Part shown: one piece after another, positions 7,891-16,013 of the stretch
Layout: every line of letters begins with the position of its first letter
How positions within the stretch are numbered: position 1 is the first letter of the stretch
DNA from: Pontibacter arcticus
Lineage (GTDB): Bacteria; Bacteroidota; Bacteroidia; Cytophagales; Hymenobacteraceae
Assembly (NCBI RefSeq): GCF_003284895.1
Contig: NZ_QMDV01000002.1
Span: forward strand, 62,001-126,000
DNA: 64,000 nucleotides
Direction of reading: 5' to 3'
Position numbers and translations under genes: made by a program
Notes under the pieces: generated by a model
What the model was told of the DNA's origin: nothing
Database searches by the model: none
The model's input: the letters and a program-made list of their open reading frames with translations, nothing else

Positions 7891-10521
7891 TTACCAATCG
7901 GAGGCTTGTTTGCGGTGTTCTATAATACGGAAGCTTTCCACCATCTTAATTGCCTCCGGTATATCCTCTGAGAACATCGTGATAAAAGAGCCATCCGGGG
8001 CATATTCCAGGGCATATGCCAGCGCGCGGGCTTCCTGTTTTATTTCCCGCGGCTCCAGCTCCGGTTTCACTGAAAAAATACCTTCTTTTAGTAAAGAGTT
8101 AATTTCTTTGCCGGTTCTGCCACGCAGGTCTTTGTCCTGCCGGATAATGATCTTATCAAATATCTCGGCGGCCAACTTGCCTACGGCCCGTATATCTTCA
8201 TCGCGCCGGTCGCCTACGCCTGCAATAATACCTATTTTAACCGGAGCCTCTACGTTGCGCATAAAATCAGCAATGGCCTCCATACTTGCTGTGTTGTGTG
8301 CATAATCAATTAACACATCCAGGTGCGGTAGTTTAAACAGGTTCATGCGGCCCGGCGTTGTTTCGGAAGAAGGCAGGAACGTACGCAAAGCGGTTTTGAT
8401 CTCGTTCACTTCCATATGAGACGTATAAGCTGCCAGCGTAGCTGCCAACACATTTTGTATATTAAATCTGGCTTTTCCGCCAAAGGTCAGCGGTACATCC
8501 GCTACGCGGTCTACCCGAATCTTATAGGTGTTTTTAAAAATAGAAATGTACCCATCTTCCAGCACAGCTGCTAACCCGCCTTTGGCAATATGTTCTAAGA
8601 TGCGGGGATTGTTTTCATTGAGGCTGAAGTAGGCTATTTTGCAGCGCAAGCCGGTTGCCATTTCGTAGACCAGGTCGTCGTCTGCATTTAAAACAGCATA
8701 ACCTTCGGGGCAAACGGTTCGGGCAACCACCACTTTTACGCGCGCCATATCTTCGAGCGTGTTGATATCGTTGAGGCCCATGTGGTCTTCGGATACATTT
8801 AACACAATTCCGACATTGCACATCGTAAAAGCCAGCCCGGAGCGTAACATACCACCGCGTGCACATTCCAGTACAGCGTAATTTACGGTTGGGTCTTTTA
8901 AAACGAACTCGCTGCTGTAAGCGCCTGTGGTATCGCCTTTAATAATTTTGCGGCCTTGTATGTAAATGCCATCTGTGGTTGTGTAACCTACTTTATACCC
9001 TTTAAACTGCAGCATATGCGCAATCAGGCGCGAAGTAGTTGTTTTGCCGTTGGTACCTGTTATGGCTACAATCGGGATACGCGACGGCTGCCCATGCGGG
9101 AAAAGCATATTTACGATGGGTTCTGCAACGTTACGCGGTAAACCTTCGGTCGGGGAGATATGCATCCGAAGGCCTGGTGCGGCATTCACTTCAATAACGG
9201 CACCTCTTGTTTCGGGCAACGGAATGGCAATATCGGTGGTCATCACATCGATGCCGCAAATATCCAGGCCAATAATGCCTGCAATGCGTTCGGCCATCAG
9301 TACGTTGTAAGGGTGTACAATATCGGTTACATCGGTGGCGGTGCCGCCTGTGCTAAGGTTGGCGGTGGTTTTTAAGTATAAAATTTCGCCTTTCGGAAGT
9401 ATGGATTGGAGCGTTAACCCTTTCTGGCGAAGTATGGCCCTGGATAGTTTATCTATTTTAATGAAAGTAAGCGCTTTTTCGTGCCCAACACCGCGTCTGG
9501 GGTCTTTGTTAACTTCGTTTACCAGTTCTCTTATTGTTGAGTTGCCATTGCCGGTAACCATGGCGGGCGTGCGCTTGGCGGCGGCAGTAAACTTGCCATT
9601 AATAACGAGCAACCGGTAATCCAAGCCTTCAATAAACTGCTCCACCATAACTGATTGGGAGTAACGCTGTGCTTCTGTCAGACCCTTCAGGGCATCTTTC
9701 CAGTTGTTGATGTTCACGGAAGCGCCTTTGCCCTGGTTGCCATCCAGCGGTTTTGTTACGATCGGGAAGTCCAGTTCCTCAATAGCCTGCTCCAGTTCAG
9801 CCACATTCCGGGCAATGGTGCCACGCGGAACCGGAATACCTGCTTCTTCCAGAATTTCTTTGGTAGCGTTTTTATCACCGGCATGTTCTACAGCAAAAAA
9901 GGACGTACTGCTACTCATGGCAGCCTGTATATGCCGCTGATGTATACCGTACCCCAATTGTATAAGCCCGCGCTGCTTGTTCTGGATGTAGGGGATGTTG
10001 CGGTTAACGGCTTCGGTAACAATGGCTTCGGTGCTTGGCCCGAAATACTCATCTTCGCGTATCTGGTGCAGTTTGGCTACATCCTGAATGATGTTCACTT
10101 TCTCGCCACGCGCCAGGCATTCGGTTATTTTTACGGCTGCTTTAACGGCATATTCACCGGCACGCTCTTCCTGGTAAGATACTACAACGTACTCGTGGCC
10201 AGGCTCATTTGCGGTATAACGGCGCCCATACCCGCTTTCCATCCCAGCCATTGTTTGCAGCTCGAGGGCAATATGCTGCACCACTTTGCTAAAGGATGTT
10301 CCTTCCTGGATCAGCTTAAAGAAACCACCTTCGCTACCCACTGACGCGCGGTGCAGGTACATCTCGGGGAAAAGTTTTTCGAGTTTTTGTGAGAGGTTGG
10401 GAATGTCTCTGGTGGATGCCTCTGCGAGGTCTTCCAGGTCGAGTTTGAGTACGATGATTTTAGGATGCTTGATAGACCAGTAGTTTGGCCCCCGCATTAT
10501 TTTCAGTTCTATGATTTTCAT
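7891..10521 (-). CDS. cphA: Cyanophycin synthetase
   Basis: An 876-residue protein with the complete CphA layout: an N-terminal domain (about 1-160), an ATP-grasp domain (about 215-475, with FPIVTKPLDGNQGKGASVN and EVNAAPGLRMH), and a Mur-ligase-like domain (about 485-876) with the P-loop GTNGKTTT at 489-496. The ATP-grasp part adds aspartate to the backbone and the Mur-like part adds arginine side chains, building the storage polymer multi-L-arginyl-poly-L-aspartate. Length equals that of cyanobacterial CphA1. No cyanophycinase (cphB) or isoaspartyl dipeptidase gene is adjacent, unlike many CphA loci, so degradation genes must be elsewhere or absent. Confidence 0.95.
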   Translation of the reverse strand: MKIIELKIMRGPNYWSIKHPKIIVLKLDLEDLAEASTRDIPNLSQKLEKLFPEMYLHRASVGSEGGFFKLIQEGTSFSKVVQHIALELQTMAGMESGYGRRYTANEPGHEYVVVSYQEERAGEYAVKAAVKITECLARGEKVNIIQDVAKLHQIREDEYFGPSTEAIVTEAVNRNIPYIQNKQRGLIQLGYGIHQRHIQAAMSSSTSFFAVEHAGDKNATKEILEEAGIPVPRGTIARNVAELEQAIEELDFPIVTKPLDGNQGKGASVNINNWKDALKGLTEAQRYSQSVMVEQFIEGLDYRLLVINGKFTAAAKRTPAMVTGNGNSTIRELVNEVNKDPRRGVGHEKALTFIKIDKLSRAILRQKGLTLQSILPKGEILYLKTTANLSTGGTATDVTDIVHPYNVLMAERIAGIIGLDICGIDVMTTDIAIPLPETRGAVIEVNAAPGLRMHISPTEGLPRNVAEPIVNMLFPHGQPSRIPIVAITGTNGKTTTSRLIAHMLQFKGYKVGYTTTDGIYIQGRKIIKGDTTGAYSSEFVLKDPTVNYAVLECARGGMLRSGLAFTMCNVGIVLNVSEDHMGLNDINTLEDMARVKVVVARTVCPEGYAVLNADDDLVYEMATGLRCKIAYFSLNENNPRILEHIAKGGLAAVLEDGYISIFKNTYKIRVDRVADVPLTFGGKARFNIQNVLAATLAAYTSHMEVNEIKTALRTFLPSSETTPGRMNLFKLPHLDVLIDYAHNTASMEAIADFMRNVEAPVKIGIIAGVGDRRDEDIRAVGKLAAEIFDKIIIRQDKDLRGRTGKEINSLLKEGIFSVKPELEPREIKQEARALAYALEYAPDGSFITMFSEDIPEAIKMVESFRIIEHRKQASDW

Positions 10522-10743
10522 CTTTCAGGTCTGTAAAACTGATTAGCTGAACAGTTTTGCTTTAAAGAAGGAGCTGATAGAATAAGATATTTAGAAGCAT
10601 CTCCAACTAGAGAACTATACGCAGTAACATTTTTAAAGTAATAAGTAAAGGCCTGATTTATCAGTAAATAAGTATAAAAGACTCGTGGGCGTAAGTATAA
10701 ACTGACCAGGGTTACAAGTATAAAATTTAAATCGGCCGATAAT

Positions 10744-10781
10744 AAAAAAGCCGTCCATACTTTTAAAGTATGGACGGCTTT
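10744..10781 (-). terminator. Terminator of the MBL-fold hydrolase gene
   Basis: A perfect 17-bp stem AAAGCCGTCCATACTTT / AAAGTATGGACGGCTTT spans 10747-10781 with a one-base centre. On the reverse strand it runs into GGCTTTTTTATT, a good T-tract. The stem contains the abundant CATACTT motif in inverted orientation. Confidence 0.88.
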
Positions 10782-10805
10782 GGGAAAGAAGTATAAAGTT
10801 ATACT

Positions 10806-11567
10806 TTACTTGGCAGGATACCAGTTGCGTAACCGCACATCAATCTTCTTGTTAGAGGTGTTTACCAGTTTTTTAAATTCTTCCACATCACTGAAGCCAT
10901 CTTTGCCTCTGAAGTGGTACGGATAAACAATGCCCGGTTTAAAAGCCAGTACGCCGCTTGCCGCCTGTTTCACATCCATAGTATACGGTAAGTTCATGGT
11001 CACAAAAGCTACATCTATATTTTTAAGCGCACGCATTTCAGGAATATCCTCTGTGTCGCCTGACAAATAGATCGTTTTACCACCTACCAGCATCAGGTAA
11101 CCGTTGCCGCGGCCTTTCGGGTGCATCGCATCAGCGGCTTCGGGCAGGTTATACATAGGCACGGCGGTAAGCGTAATGCCCAGTTTCTCGGTTTTGGCAC
11201 CGTTCGCCAGTACGGTTGTTTTGGCTTTCATAGCTTCCGGAAGCTTGTCGGCTACGGCTTGCGGGGCTACAATCACAGCTTTTGAAACATCTATACTATC
11301 CAGCGTGCTCATGTCCAGGTGGTCGCCGTGAATGTCCGTGATCAGGATCAGGTCGGGTGCTGCCATGCCTTTAAATGCCGCCGCGCCGCCGTATGGGTCC
11401 ACGTAAATGGTTTTGTTATCCCAGGTAAAAACAACCGTACCATGCAAAATTGGCTGAATAGTGAGTTCTCCTTTTTTGGTTGCCAGTTTATCCGGTGCGG
11501 CCAGCTGGGCCTGTGCACTTAAAAACGTAAGTGCGAGTAGTAATGTGAAAATAGTTTTCAGTTTCAT
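10806..11567 (-). CDS. Secreted metallo-beta-lactamase-fold metal-dependent hydrolase (UlaG-like)
   Basis: A 253-residue protein with a signal peptide (LKTIFTLLLALTFLSAQAQ, cleavage near residue 21) and an MBL-fold domain of the UlaG/UPF0173 type. The metal site is seen as TDIHGDHLD (H80, D82, H83). The usual first His of HxHxDH is Asp (D78). Further motifs are YLSGDTED and the late PYHF. Metal-dependent hydrolases of this type act on lactones, phosphodiesters or other small substrates. The signal peptide places this one in the periplasm or outside. The gene is monocistronic with its own terminator. Substrate unknown. Confidence 0.85.
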   Translation of the reverse strand: MKLKTIFTLLLALTFLSAQAQLAAPDKLATKKGELTIQPILHGTVVFTWDNKTIYVDPYGGAAAFKGMAAPDLILITDIHGDHLDMSTLDSIDVSKAVIVAPQAVADKLPEAMKAKTTVLANGAKTEKLGITLTAVPMYNLPEAADAMHPKGRGNGYLMLVGGKTIYLSGDTEDIPEMRALKNIDVAFVTMNLPYTMDVKQAASGVLAFKPGIVYPYHFRGKDGFSDVEEFKKLVNTSNKKIDVRLRNWYPAK

Positions 11568-11776
11568 ACGTGTTATTTGTTTTGAAGTATAAATAGTAGA
11601 ATTCCCGTTCAGATCAACTTAAAAAACGACCCTGCTTTGTATTAGTACGGATTAAAACGAATCATATAGCACTGTATTAAATGAAACAATGCGCGGTAAA
11701 ATCCGGAAAATATATACGATAACAGTTTTCGCTTTGGAGCGTTGCCCTGGGAGAACAGGAAAGTGCGGATTTTGTT

Positions 11777-11850
11777 AAAAACAAAAGGGCTCCTACGTAT
11801 AGGAGCCCTTCATTGTGTGATCAGTTTATAAAACCTTTCAACTTTTAGCC
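11777..11850 (-). ncRNA. Putative small RNA, copy A
   Basis: Read on the reverse strand, a conserved 5' segment beginning GGCTAAAAGTTGAAA and containing CTGATCACA is followed by a strong hairpin (AAGGGCTCCTA / TAGGAGCCCTT, 11785-11810) and then TTTTGTTTTT. The same order recurs at 23006-23086, where the 5' segment is conserved and the hairpin sequence differs but pairs. A CCGTATA element lies at the same distance upstream of both copies. Conserved 5' part, compensating hairpin and T-run suggest an independent RNA of about 74 nt. No conserved open frame is present. Confidence 0.55.
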
Positions 11851-11853
11851 GTG

Positions 11854-11861
11854 CAAATATA
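11854..11861 (-). promoter_or_regulatory. -7 box of the putative small RNA, copy A
   Basis: On the reverse strand this reads TATATTTG, an exact match to TAnnTTTG, ending 3 bp before the conserved GGCTAAAAG start. The equivalent position in copy B reads TATAAAAG. Confidence 0.45.
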
Positions 11862-12216
11862 CGGAGCTTATTTCTGATTTGTTCTCCCTTTTCTGAAAAT
11901 AAACTAAAAATTTTCCAAAAAAGTGGTTTAATAATAATAGTAAATTGATTATCAGTATGTTGTATTATTTTATGATTAAGCAATAACACAGGATGTTCTG
12001 CAGTTACATAGTTTTATCGGGCGTTTATATAGTATATCTAATACCACATGTATCTAAACAGTAAATTAACCGTTGAAATGCTAGTTTATGCTTTACCACG
12101 TCCAAACCGGGCATTACAAATTTCGCGTTAATACAAGTATAAACTTTGGAATATGTTTTGCTTTGTGCATCTTAAACAGATAATCCAATGCAAGGCTTTC
12201 ACTCTAACTTTATTTC

Positions 12217-13584
12217 ATGTCGCTAAAAAAGTATAAAAGCCATACAAGTTACCTGCTGCTGGGTATGCTGCTGCTATCCGGTTGCTTCGAAAAAAAATCA
12301 GCTAACCAGGAAACAGAGCCGGCTGCCACTACAGAACAAACACCGCAACCGGAACCAATTGCACCTGCTGCAGATGAAAGTATGGAAACCCCGGTTAGTG
12401 CTCCGGATAAAGTGGATGTGCAGGTTTACCTCGAGATATCGAACGGCATGAAAGGTTTTATGCCGCAAGCCGCTGCCGACAAAGAGCCAACCGGTTTCCA
12501 GAGCAAATTAAACAAGCTGATCTCCGAAGTGCAGGACGGCCGTTACGTGGTCAGTAAAAGCTATTACCTGGCCAAACAGGATGCGAAAGGTAACCCGGTA
12601 CTGGATAGCGTGAGTTACCAGACCATGAAAGGCACTATAGTAGGTGGTATAAAAAGTGATGTACTGGGTACGCCGTTGCCTGCCATGCTGGAAGTCGCTT
12701 TAAAAAACGCCGTTTCGCAGAATGCCGTCAGCATCATCGTTTCTGACTTTATACATGGACCGGACCCACGCAAGCCTGAGCAATTCATTTCTTTGGATTC
12801 TGATATCCGCAGCAGCCTGAAGCTGGCTGAGCAGAAAGGGTTGGCCATTGCCGTATTAGCAGATGCTTCCGAGTTTTATGGTTCGTACCATCCGGCTGTT
12901 AAAAAACCGGAAATTAAGCGCACCCTTAACGGCGAGTTAATACCTTATTATATATGGGTGATCGGCAAGCAGCAGGAAGTACAGGTGGTTACCAGTAAGG
13001 TTTTACGACAGCTTCCAGCGCAGCAGGCATATTTTGGCTTCAGTTATACTTCGGTGCCGTTTAGCGCGTTACTCAAATCAAAAACATTTAAGCCGAACGG
13101 TAATGTATATTGCGCTTCGCGTACGGCTGAAGTTTGCAAAAGTATAAATCTGCTGCCTGAGAAGAACGTACCGGTTGAGTTTACAATTGGCCTGAATTTG
13201 AACAACCTGCCGCTATCGATGCAACAGTCGACTTACCTGAAATCAAACCTTAAACTAAAGAACAACGGCATCAAGGCAAGTATACTTTCGGTACAAGCGG
13301 CCGACGAAAATACCAAAGCAACACCGGAACTGGCAAAGTATAGCCATTTTGTAAACCTGCAGGTGCCGCAACTTACCGCTTCGTCCGGGGCAATATCGTT
13401 ACACTTACCGCAGCAAACACCTAACTGGATCGCAGCCTGGTCTACCACAAACGATAACAACCCGGCGGCGGCTCCTAAAAAGACGTACCAGTTAACCAAA
13501 ATAATCGAAGGCGTATACGCCCTTTACCGCGACCGGAGCGAAGACGTTTTTCAGGCAACCATACAATTTAACAAAGCAGACTAA
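12217..13584 (+). CDS. Lipoprotein with degenerate von Willebrand A-like domain, first gene of the motor/cytoskeleton cluster
   Basis: A 455-residue lipoprotein: hydrophobic SYLLLGMLLL, lipobox LSGC with C23, then a Glu/Pro/Ala/Thr-rich linker to about residue 65. The globular part starts with strand VQVYLEIS followed by NGMKGFM (72-82). This has the position and pattern of a vWA first strand and MIDAS loop (DxSxSM), but with Glu for Asp and Gly for the second Ser. A second vWA-like strand, VSIIVSDF (171-178), resembles the usual IIVLSDG. The C-terminal part (about 230-455) is beta-rich. I infer a vWA-related adaptor anchored to a membrane, perhaps with altered metal binding. It lies 2 bp before the next gene. 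The vWA call needs structural confirmation. Confidence 0.7.
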   Translation: MSLKKYKSHTSYLLLGMLLLSGCFEKKSANQETEPAATTEQTPQPEPIAPAADESMETPVSAPDKVDVQVYLEISNGMKGFMPQAAADKEPTGFQSKLNKLISEVQDGRYVVSKSYYLAKQDAKGNPVLDSVSYQTMKGTIVGGIKSDVLGTPLPAMLEVALKNAVSQNAVSIIVSDFIHGPDPRKPEQFISLDSDIRSSLKLAEQKGLAIAVLADASEFYGSYHPAVKKPEIKRTLNGELIPYYIWVIGKQQEVQVVTSKVLRQLPAQQAYFGFSYTSVPFSALLKSKTFKPNGNVYCASRTAEVCKSINLLPEKNVPVEFTIGLNLNNLPLSMQQSTYLKSNLKLKNNGIKASILSVQAADENTKATPELAKYSHFVNLQVPQLTASSGAISLHLPQQTPNWIAAWSTTNDNNPAAAPKKTYQLTKIIEGVYALYRDRSEDVFQATIQFNKAD

Positions 13585-13586
13585 CC

Positions 13587-14000
13587 ATGATTCAGAACTT
13601 TTTTTCAGGGCTTTACGAGCTGTTTTTAGGCAGGCCGCTCCCTGCTAATTTTACCAACGATTACCGCGAAGTTATTTTCCCGAACACCGGCCTAATGCTG
13701 CTTCTTATTACCCTCGCGCTGGTTCTCATCTATTATTATGTACTGAACAGTATGATGAGCACAGGCTTGTATAAGACCAAACACTGGGTACTTTTCCTTG
13801 TTCTGAATGCGATCATCGCGTTTGCCATTCCGATTTTCCAGGTGCAGGGCAACGAGGTGGAGGTGCATTCTTATACTTACACGTTTGCTTTCGTGAACAC
13901 GCTATACAGTATCGTCCTTTTCTTCGTTTTCTCTATACTGTTAAAAAGAGGCTCGGTGCAGGCCTGGACAACGCCCACCAAATGGCCCACTAAAAAATAA
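13587..14000 (+). CDS. Three-TM membrane protein of the cluster
   Basis: A 137-residue protein with three predicted membrane helices: about 34-54 (LMLLLITLALVLIYYYVL), 66-84 (HWVLFLVLNAIIAFAIPIF) and 97-119 (FAFVNTLYSIVLFFVFSILL), with a basic C-terminus (TPTKWPTKK). No recognised family motif. It starts 2 bp after the lipoprotein gene and ends 3 bp before the tubulin-like gene, so the three are almost certainly co-transcribed. It probably serves as a membrane platform or anchor for the cytosolic NTPases. Function unknown. Confidence 0.85.
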   Translation: MIQNFFSGLYELFLGRPLPANFTNDYREVIFPNTGLMLLLITLALVLIYYYVLNSMMSTGLYKTKHWVLFLVLNAIIAFAIPIFQVQGNEVEVHSYTYTFAFVNTLYSIVLFFVFSILLKRGSVQAWTTPTKWPTKK

Positions 14001-14003
14001 ACT

Positions 14004-15455
14004 ATGCCAAAATTATTTGTATTCGGAATAGGAGGGACCGGCTCCCGTGTGATCCGGTCGCTGGTGATGCTGATGGCAGCCGGCGTAAAAGTGCAGAACT
14101 GCGATAAAATTGTGCCTATCATCATCGACCCGGACACACAGAACGGCGACATGAACCGCACTGTGGATCTGCTCAAAACTTATAAACAAATTCACCAGCA
14201 ATTAGGTCGCCGCGACGAAGGATTTTTCCATAAAGATATCAGTACGCTGTCCAGTATAGCCGGCGACGGCAGTTCCAAGATCAGGGATAGTTTTGTGTAT
14301 GATTTTGGGGGCATCAACAAGCCGTTTAAAGACCACGTAGGCTACAACCAGCTCGACATTGATAGCCAGGCTTTGGTTGATCTGCTTTTCACAAGAGAGA
14401 ATTTAGGAAACAGTTTGGATGTTGGTTTCCGGGGTAGTCCGAACGTAGGCAGTGTAGTTCTGAATGAGATCATCGACTCGCCGGAGATGCGTTTTTTTGC
14501 TTCCAACTTCCAGGAAGGCGACCGTGTCTTTTTTGTGAGTTCGATATTTGGCGGGACAGGAGCAGCCGGTTTTCCATTGCTGCTGAAGAACTTTAAAGAT
14601 GCCCATACTTCACTGCCGAATGGTGCAAGCCTGAACAGGGCGTTAACCGGTGCGATGGTGGTGTTGCCATACTTCTCTCTGGAGCAACCAGCCGCCGGCA
14701 GCGAAGCAGATTTTATCGATTCCAACGCCTTTACCACCAAAGCCAAAGATGCACTTTCATACTACCAGCATCATCTGGATGGCGTGAACGCTTTGTACTA
14801 TATCGGCGATACCCCTGACAAACCACTCGAGAATAACCCGGGACGAGCCAGCCAGAAAAACGATGCGCACTTGATTGAGTTGCTGAGCGCGATGGCTATT
14901 GTAGACTTTATGGACTACTCGGATAATGAGCTAGACAATGGCCAGGTATACCACGAATTTGGTTTGCGCGAAGATGTGGACCAGGTACAATTCGCACACC
15001 TCGATTCAGAAACCCGCGATAAAATAGCCAAACAACTCATTCGGTTCCATTATTTTGAGCGTTACTTCACCATGCACACCGCCAGCGATGCACAGGCCGC
15101 TTACGCAAAAGGAGTAGACCTGCCAGGTGCCATGCGAAATGAACCTGTTTTTAAAGAGCTCAACAAATTTCTGACGCACGCTGAGTTTGGTTACCAATCG
15201 TGGCTGCGCGAGCTAAACCGCAAAGAGCGCACGTTTGCTGCGCTTAATCTGGATGAAACTGATTTTAACCGGATGGTTTCGGATAAGCAGATCGAAACCG
15301 GTCTGTTCAACAAAGGCATTAACCAGAACGCTTTTGTAAAAGAACTGAACAAAGCTGCAGAAGCCAGCTCAGAGCGCAATGCCTTTAAAGCAACCATACA
15401 AGCCTTCGAGAAAGCAACCGATGTGCTGGTAGAGGGTAAGCTGAAGTATAGCTAA
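14004..15455 (+). CDS. Tubulin/FtsZ-like GTPase (Tubulin_2-type)
   Basis: A 483-residue protein. The N-terminus has the nucleotide-binding first loop FVFGIGGTGSR (GIGGTGSR at 8-15). Residues 183-189 read GGTGAAG within SIFGGTGAAGFPLL, which corresponds to the tubulin/FtsZ signature GGGTGSG. IIDPDTQNGD (about 39-48) fits the second strand-loop. This order is that of the Tubulin_2 (tubulin-like) family rather than canonical FtsZ, and the C-terminal half is helical and unlike FtsZ. Such proteins should bind GTP and may polymerise. It is tightly coupled to the 3-TM gene upstream and followed, after a GIY-YIG insertion, by an actin-fold ATPase. Biological role unknown. Confidence 0.78.
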   Translation: MPKLFVFGIGGTGSRVIRSLVMLMAAGVKVQNCDKIVPIIIDPDTQNGDMNRTVDLLKTYKQIHQQLGRRDEGFFHKDISTLSSIAGDGSSKIRDSFVYDFGGINKPFKDHVGYNQLDIDSQALVDLLFTRENLGNSLDVGFRGSPNVGSVVLNEIIDSPEMRFFASNFQEGDRVFFVSSIFGGTGAAGFPLLLKNFKDAHTSLPNGASLNRALTGAMVVLPYFSLEQPAAGSEADFIDSNAFTTKAKDALSYYQHHLDGVNALYYIGDTPDKPLENNPGRASQKNDAHLIELLSAMAIVDFMDYSDNELDNGQVYHEFGLREDVDQVQFAHLDSETRDKIAKQLIRFHYFERYFTMHTASDAQAAYAKGVDLPGAMRNEPVFKELNKFLTHAEFGYQSWLRELNRKERTFAALNLDETDFNRMVSDKQIETGLFNKGINQNAFVKELNKAAEASSERNAFKATIQAFEKATDVLVEGKLKYS

Positions 15456-15507
15456 ATATAATGTGAGCTTCCGGGCTGGTGTTTTCTATAAACAGAAGTA
15501 GTGTGTG

Positions 15508-15530
15508 TTGTCATCCTGAAAGGATCTTGT
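15508..15530 (+). repeat. Left inverted repeat of the GIY-YIG unit
   Basis: Core TCATCCTGAAAGGATCTTG. It is the exact reverse complement of 15874-15896 and contains an internal hairpin ATCCT-GAA-AGGAT. Confidence 0.85.
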
Positions 15531-15554
15531 GGAAAGTGAGTATAGACTTCAACA

Positions 15555-15851
15555 ATGAAAAGTCACAACTACTTTGTGTACATTATTACAAACCCAGGCA
15601 AAACAGTGCTATATACAGGCGTAACGAACGACTTATACAATAGAATTAATCAGCACAAAGCAAATCGGGGAAAGCCGGATACTTTTGCCGGACGTTACTT
15701 CTGCTACAAGTTGCTGTACTTTGGACGCTATACTTATGTACAACATGCTATAGAACGTGAGAAAGAGATAAAGCTTATGAGTAGAAAAGATAAGTTACAA
15801 TTAATAAAAGCAGAAAATCCTGCTCTGCTGTTTTTGGATGTGTGGGAGTAG
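15555..15851 (+). CDS. GIY-YIG nuclease-domain protein
   Basis: A 98-residue single-domain protein of the small GIY-YIG (UPF0213/YhbQ-like) group. VYIITN (8-13) and LYTGVTNDLYNRINQHK (about 20-36) correspond to the GIY and YIG strands and the following catalytic Arg helix, and AIEREKEIKL supplies the conserved Glu. Such nucleases cut DNA with a metal ion. Here the gene lies between perfect inverted repeats, like REP-associated nuclease genes, and breaks an otherwise compact cluster. I take it as a passenger mobile unit, not a component of the cluster, but it could be a captured effector. Family call is firm. Confidence 0.88.
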   Translation: MKSHNYFVYIITNPGKTVLYTGVTNDLYNRINQHKANRGKPDTFAGRYFCYKLLYFGRYTYVQHAIEREKEIKLMSRKDKLQLIKAENPALLFLDVWE

Positions 15852-15873
15852 TGAGGCTTATTGGTTCTTGCCT

Positions 15874-15896
15874 ACAAGATCCTTTCAGGATGACAA
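15874..15896 (-). repeat. Right inverted repeat of the GIY-YIG unit
   Basis: Core CAAGATCCTTTCAGGATGA; exact inverted partner of 15508-15530. Confidence 0.85.
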
Positions 15897-16013
15897 AAGA
15901 GTAAAGTGTTATTGAATGTAAATAAGTGGCCGGAGGCCCAACTATAGTCAGTAAAGAGCCAGGAGGCTCGCGCCATTTTTGGCAAAAAAACATTACAATA
16001 AAAGAAACAGAAT

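Larger units (their letters stand above)
11568..12216. other. Intergenic stretch before the motor/cytoskeleton cluster
   Basis: About 650 bp between divergent genes. It contains the putative small-RNA gene at 11777-11850 and its -7 box, and otherwise AT-rich sequence that should carry promoters for both neighbours. No exact TAnnTTTG box was seen near 12217. Confidence 0.5.
15508..15896. mobile_element. GIY-YIG gene bounded by 23-bp perfect inverted repeats (REP-like unit)
   Basis: The repeats at 15508-15530 and 15874-15896 are exact inverted copies, and each is itself a hairpin (ATCCTGAAAGGAT). They enclose one small GIY-YIG nuclease gene. Without this 389-bp unit the gap between its neighbours would be about 170 bp, so the unit looks like an insertion into the cluster. 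No clear target duplication was found. Confidence 0.65.
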
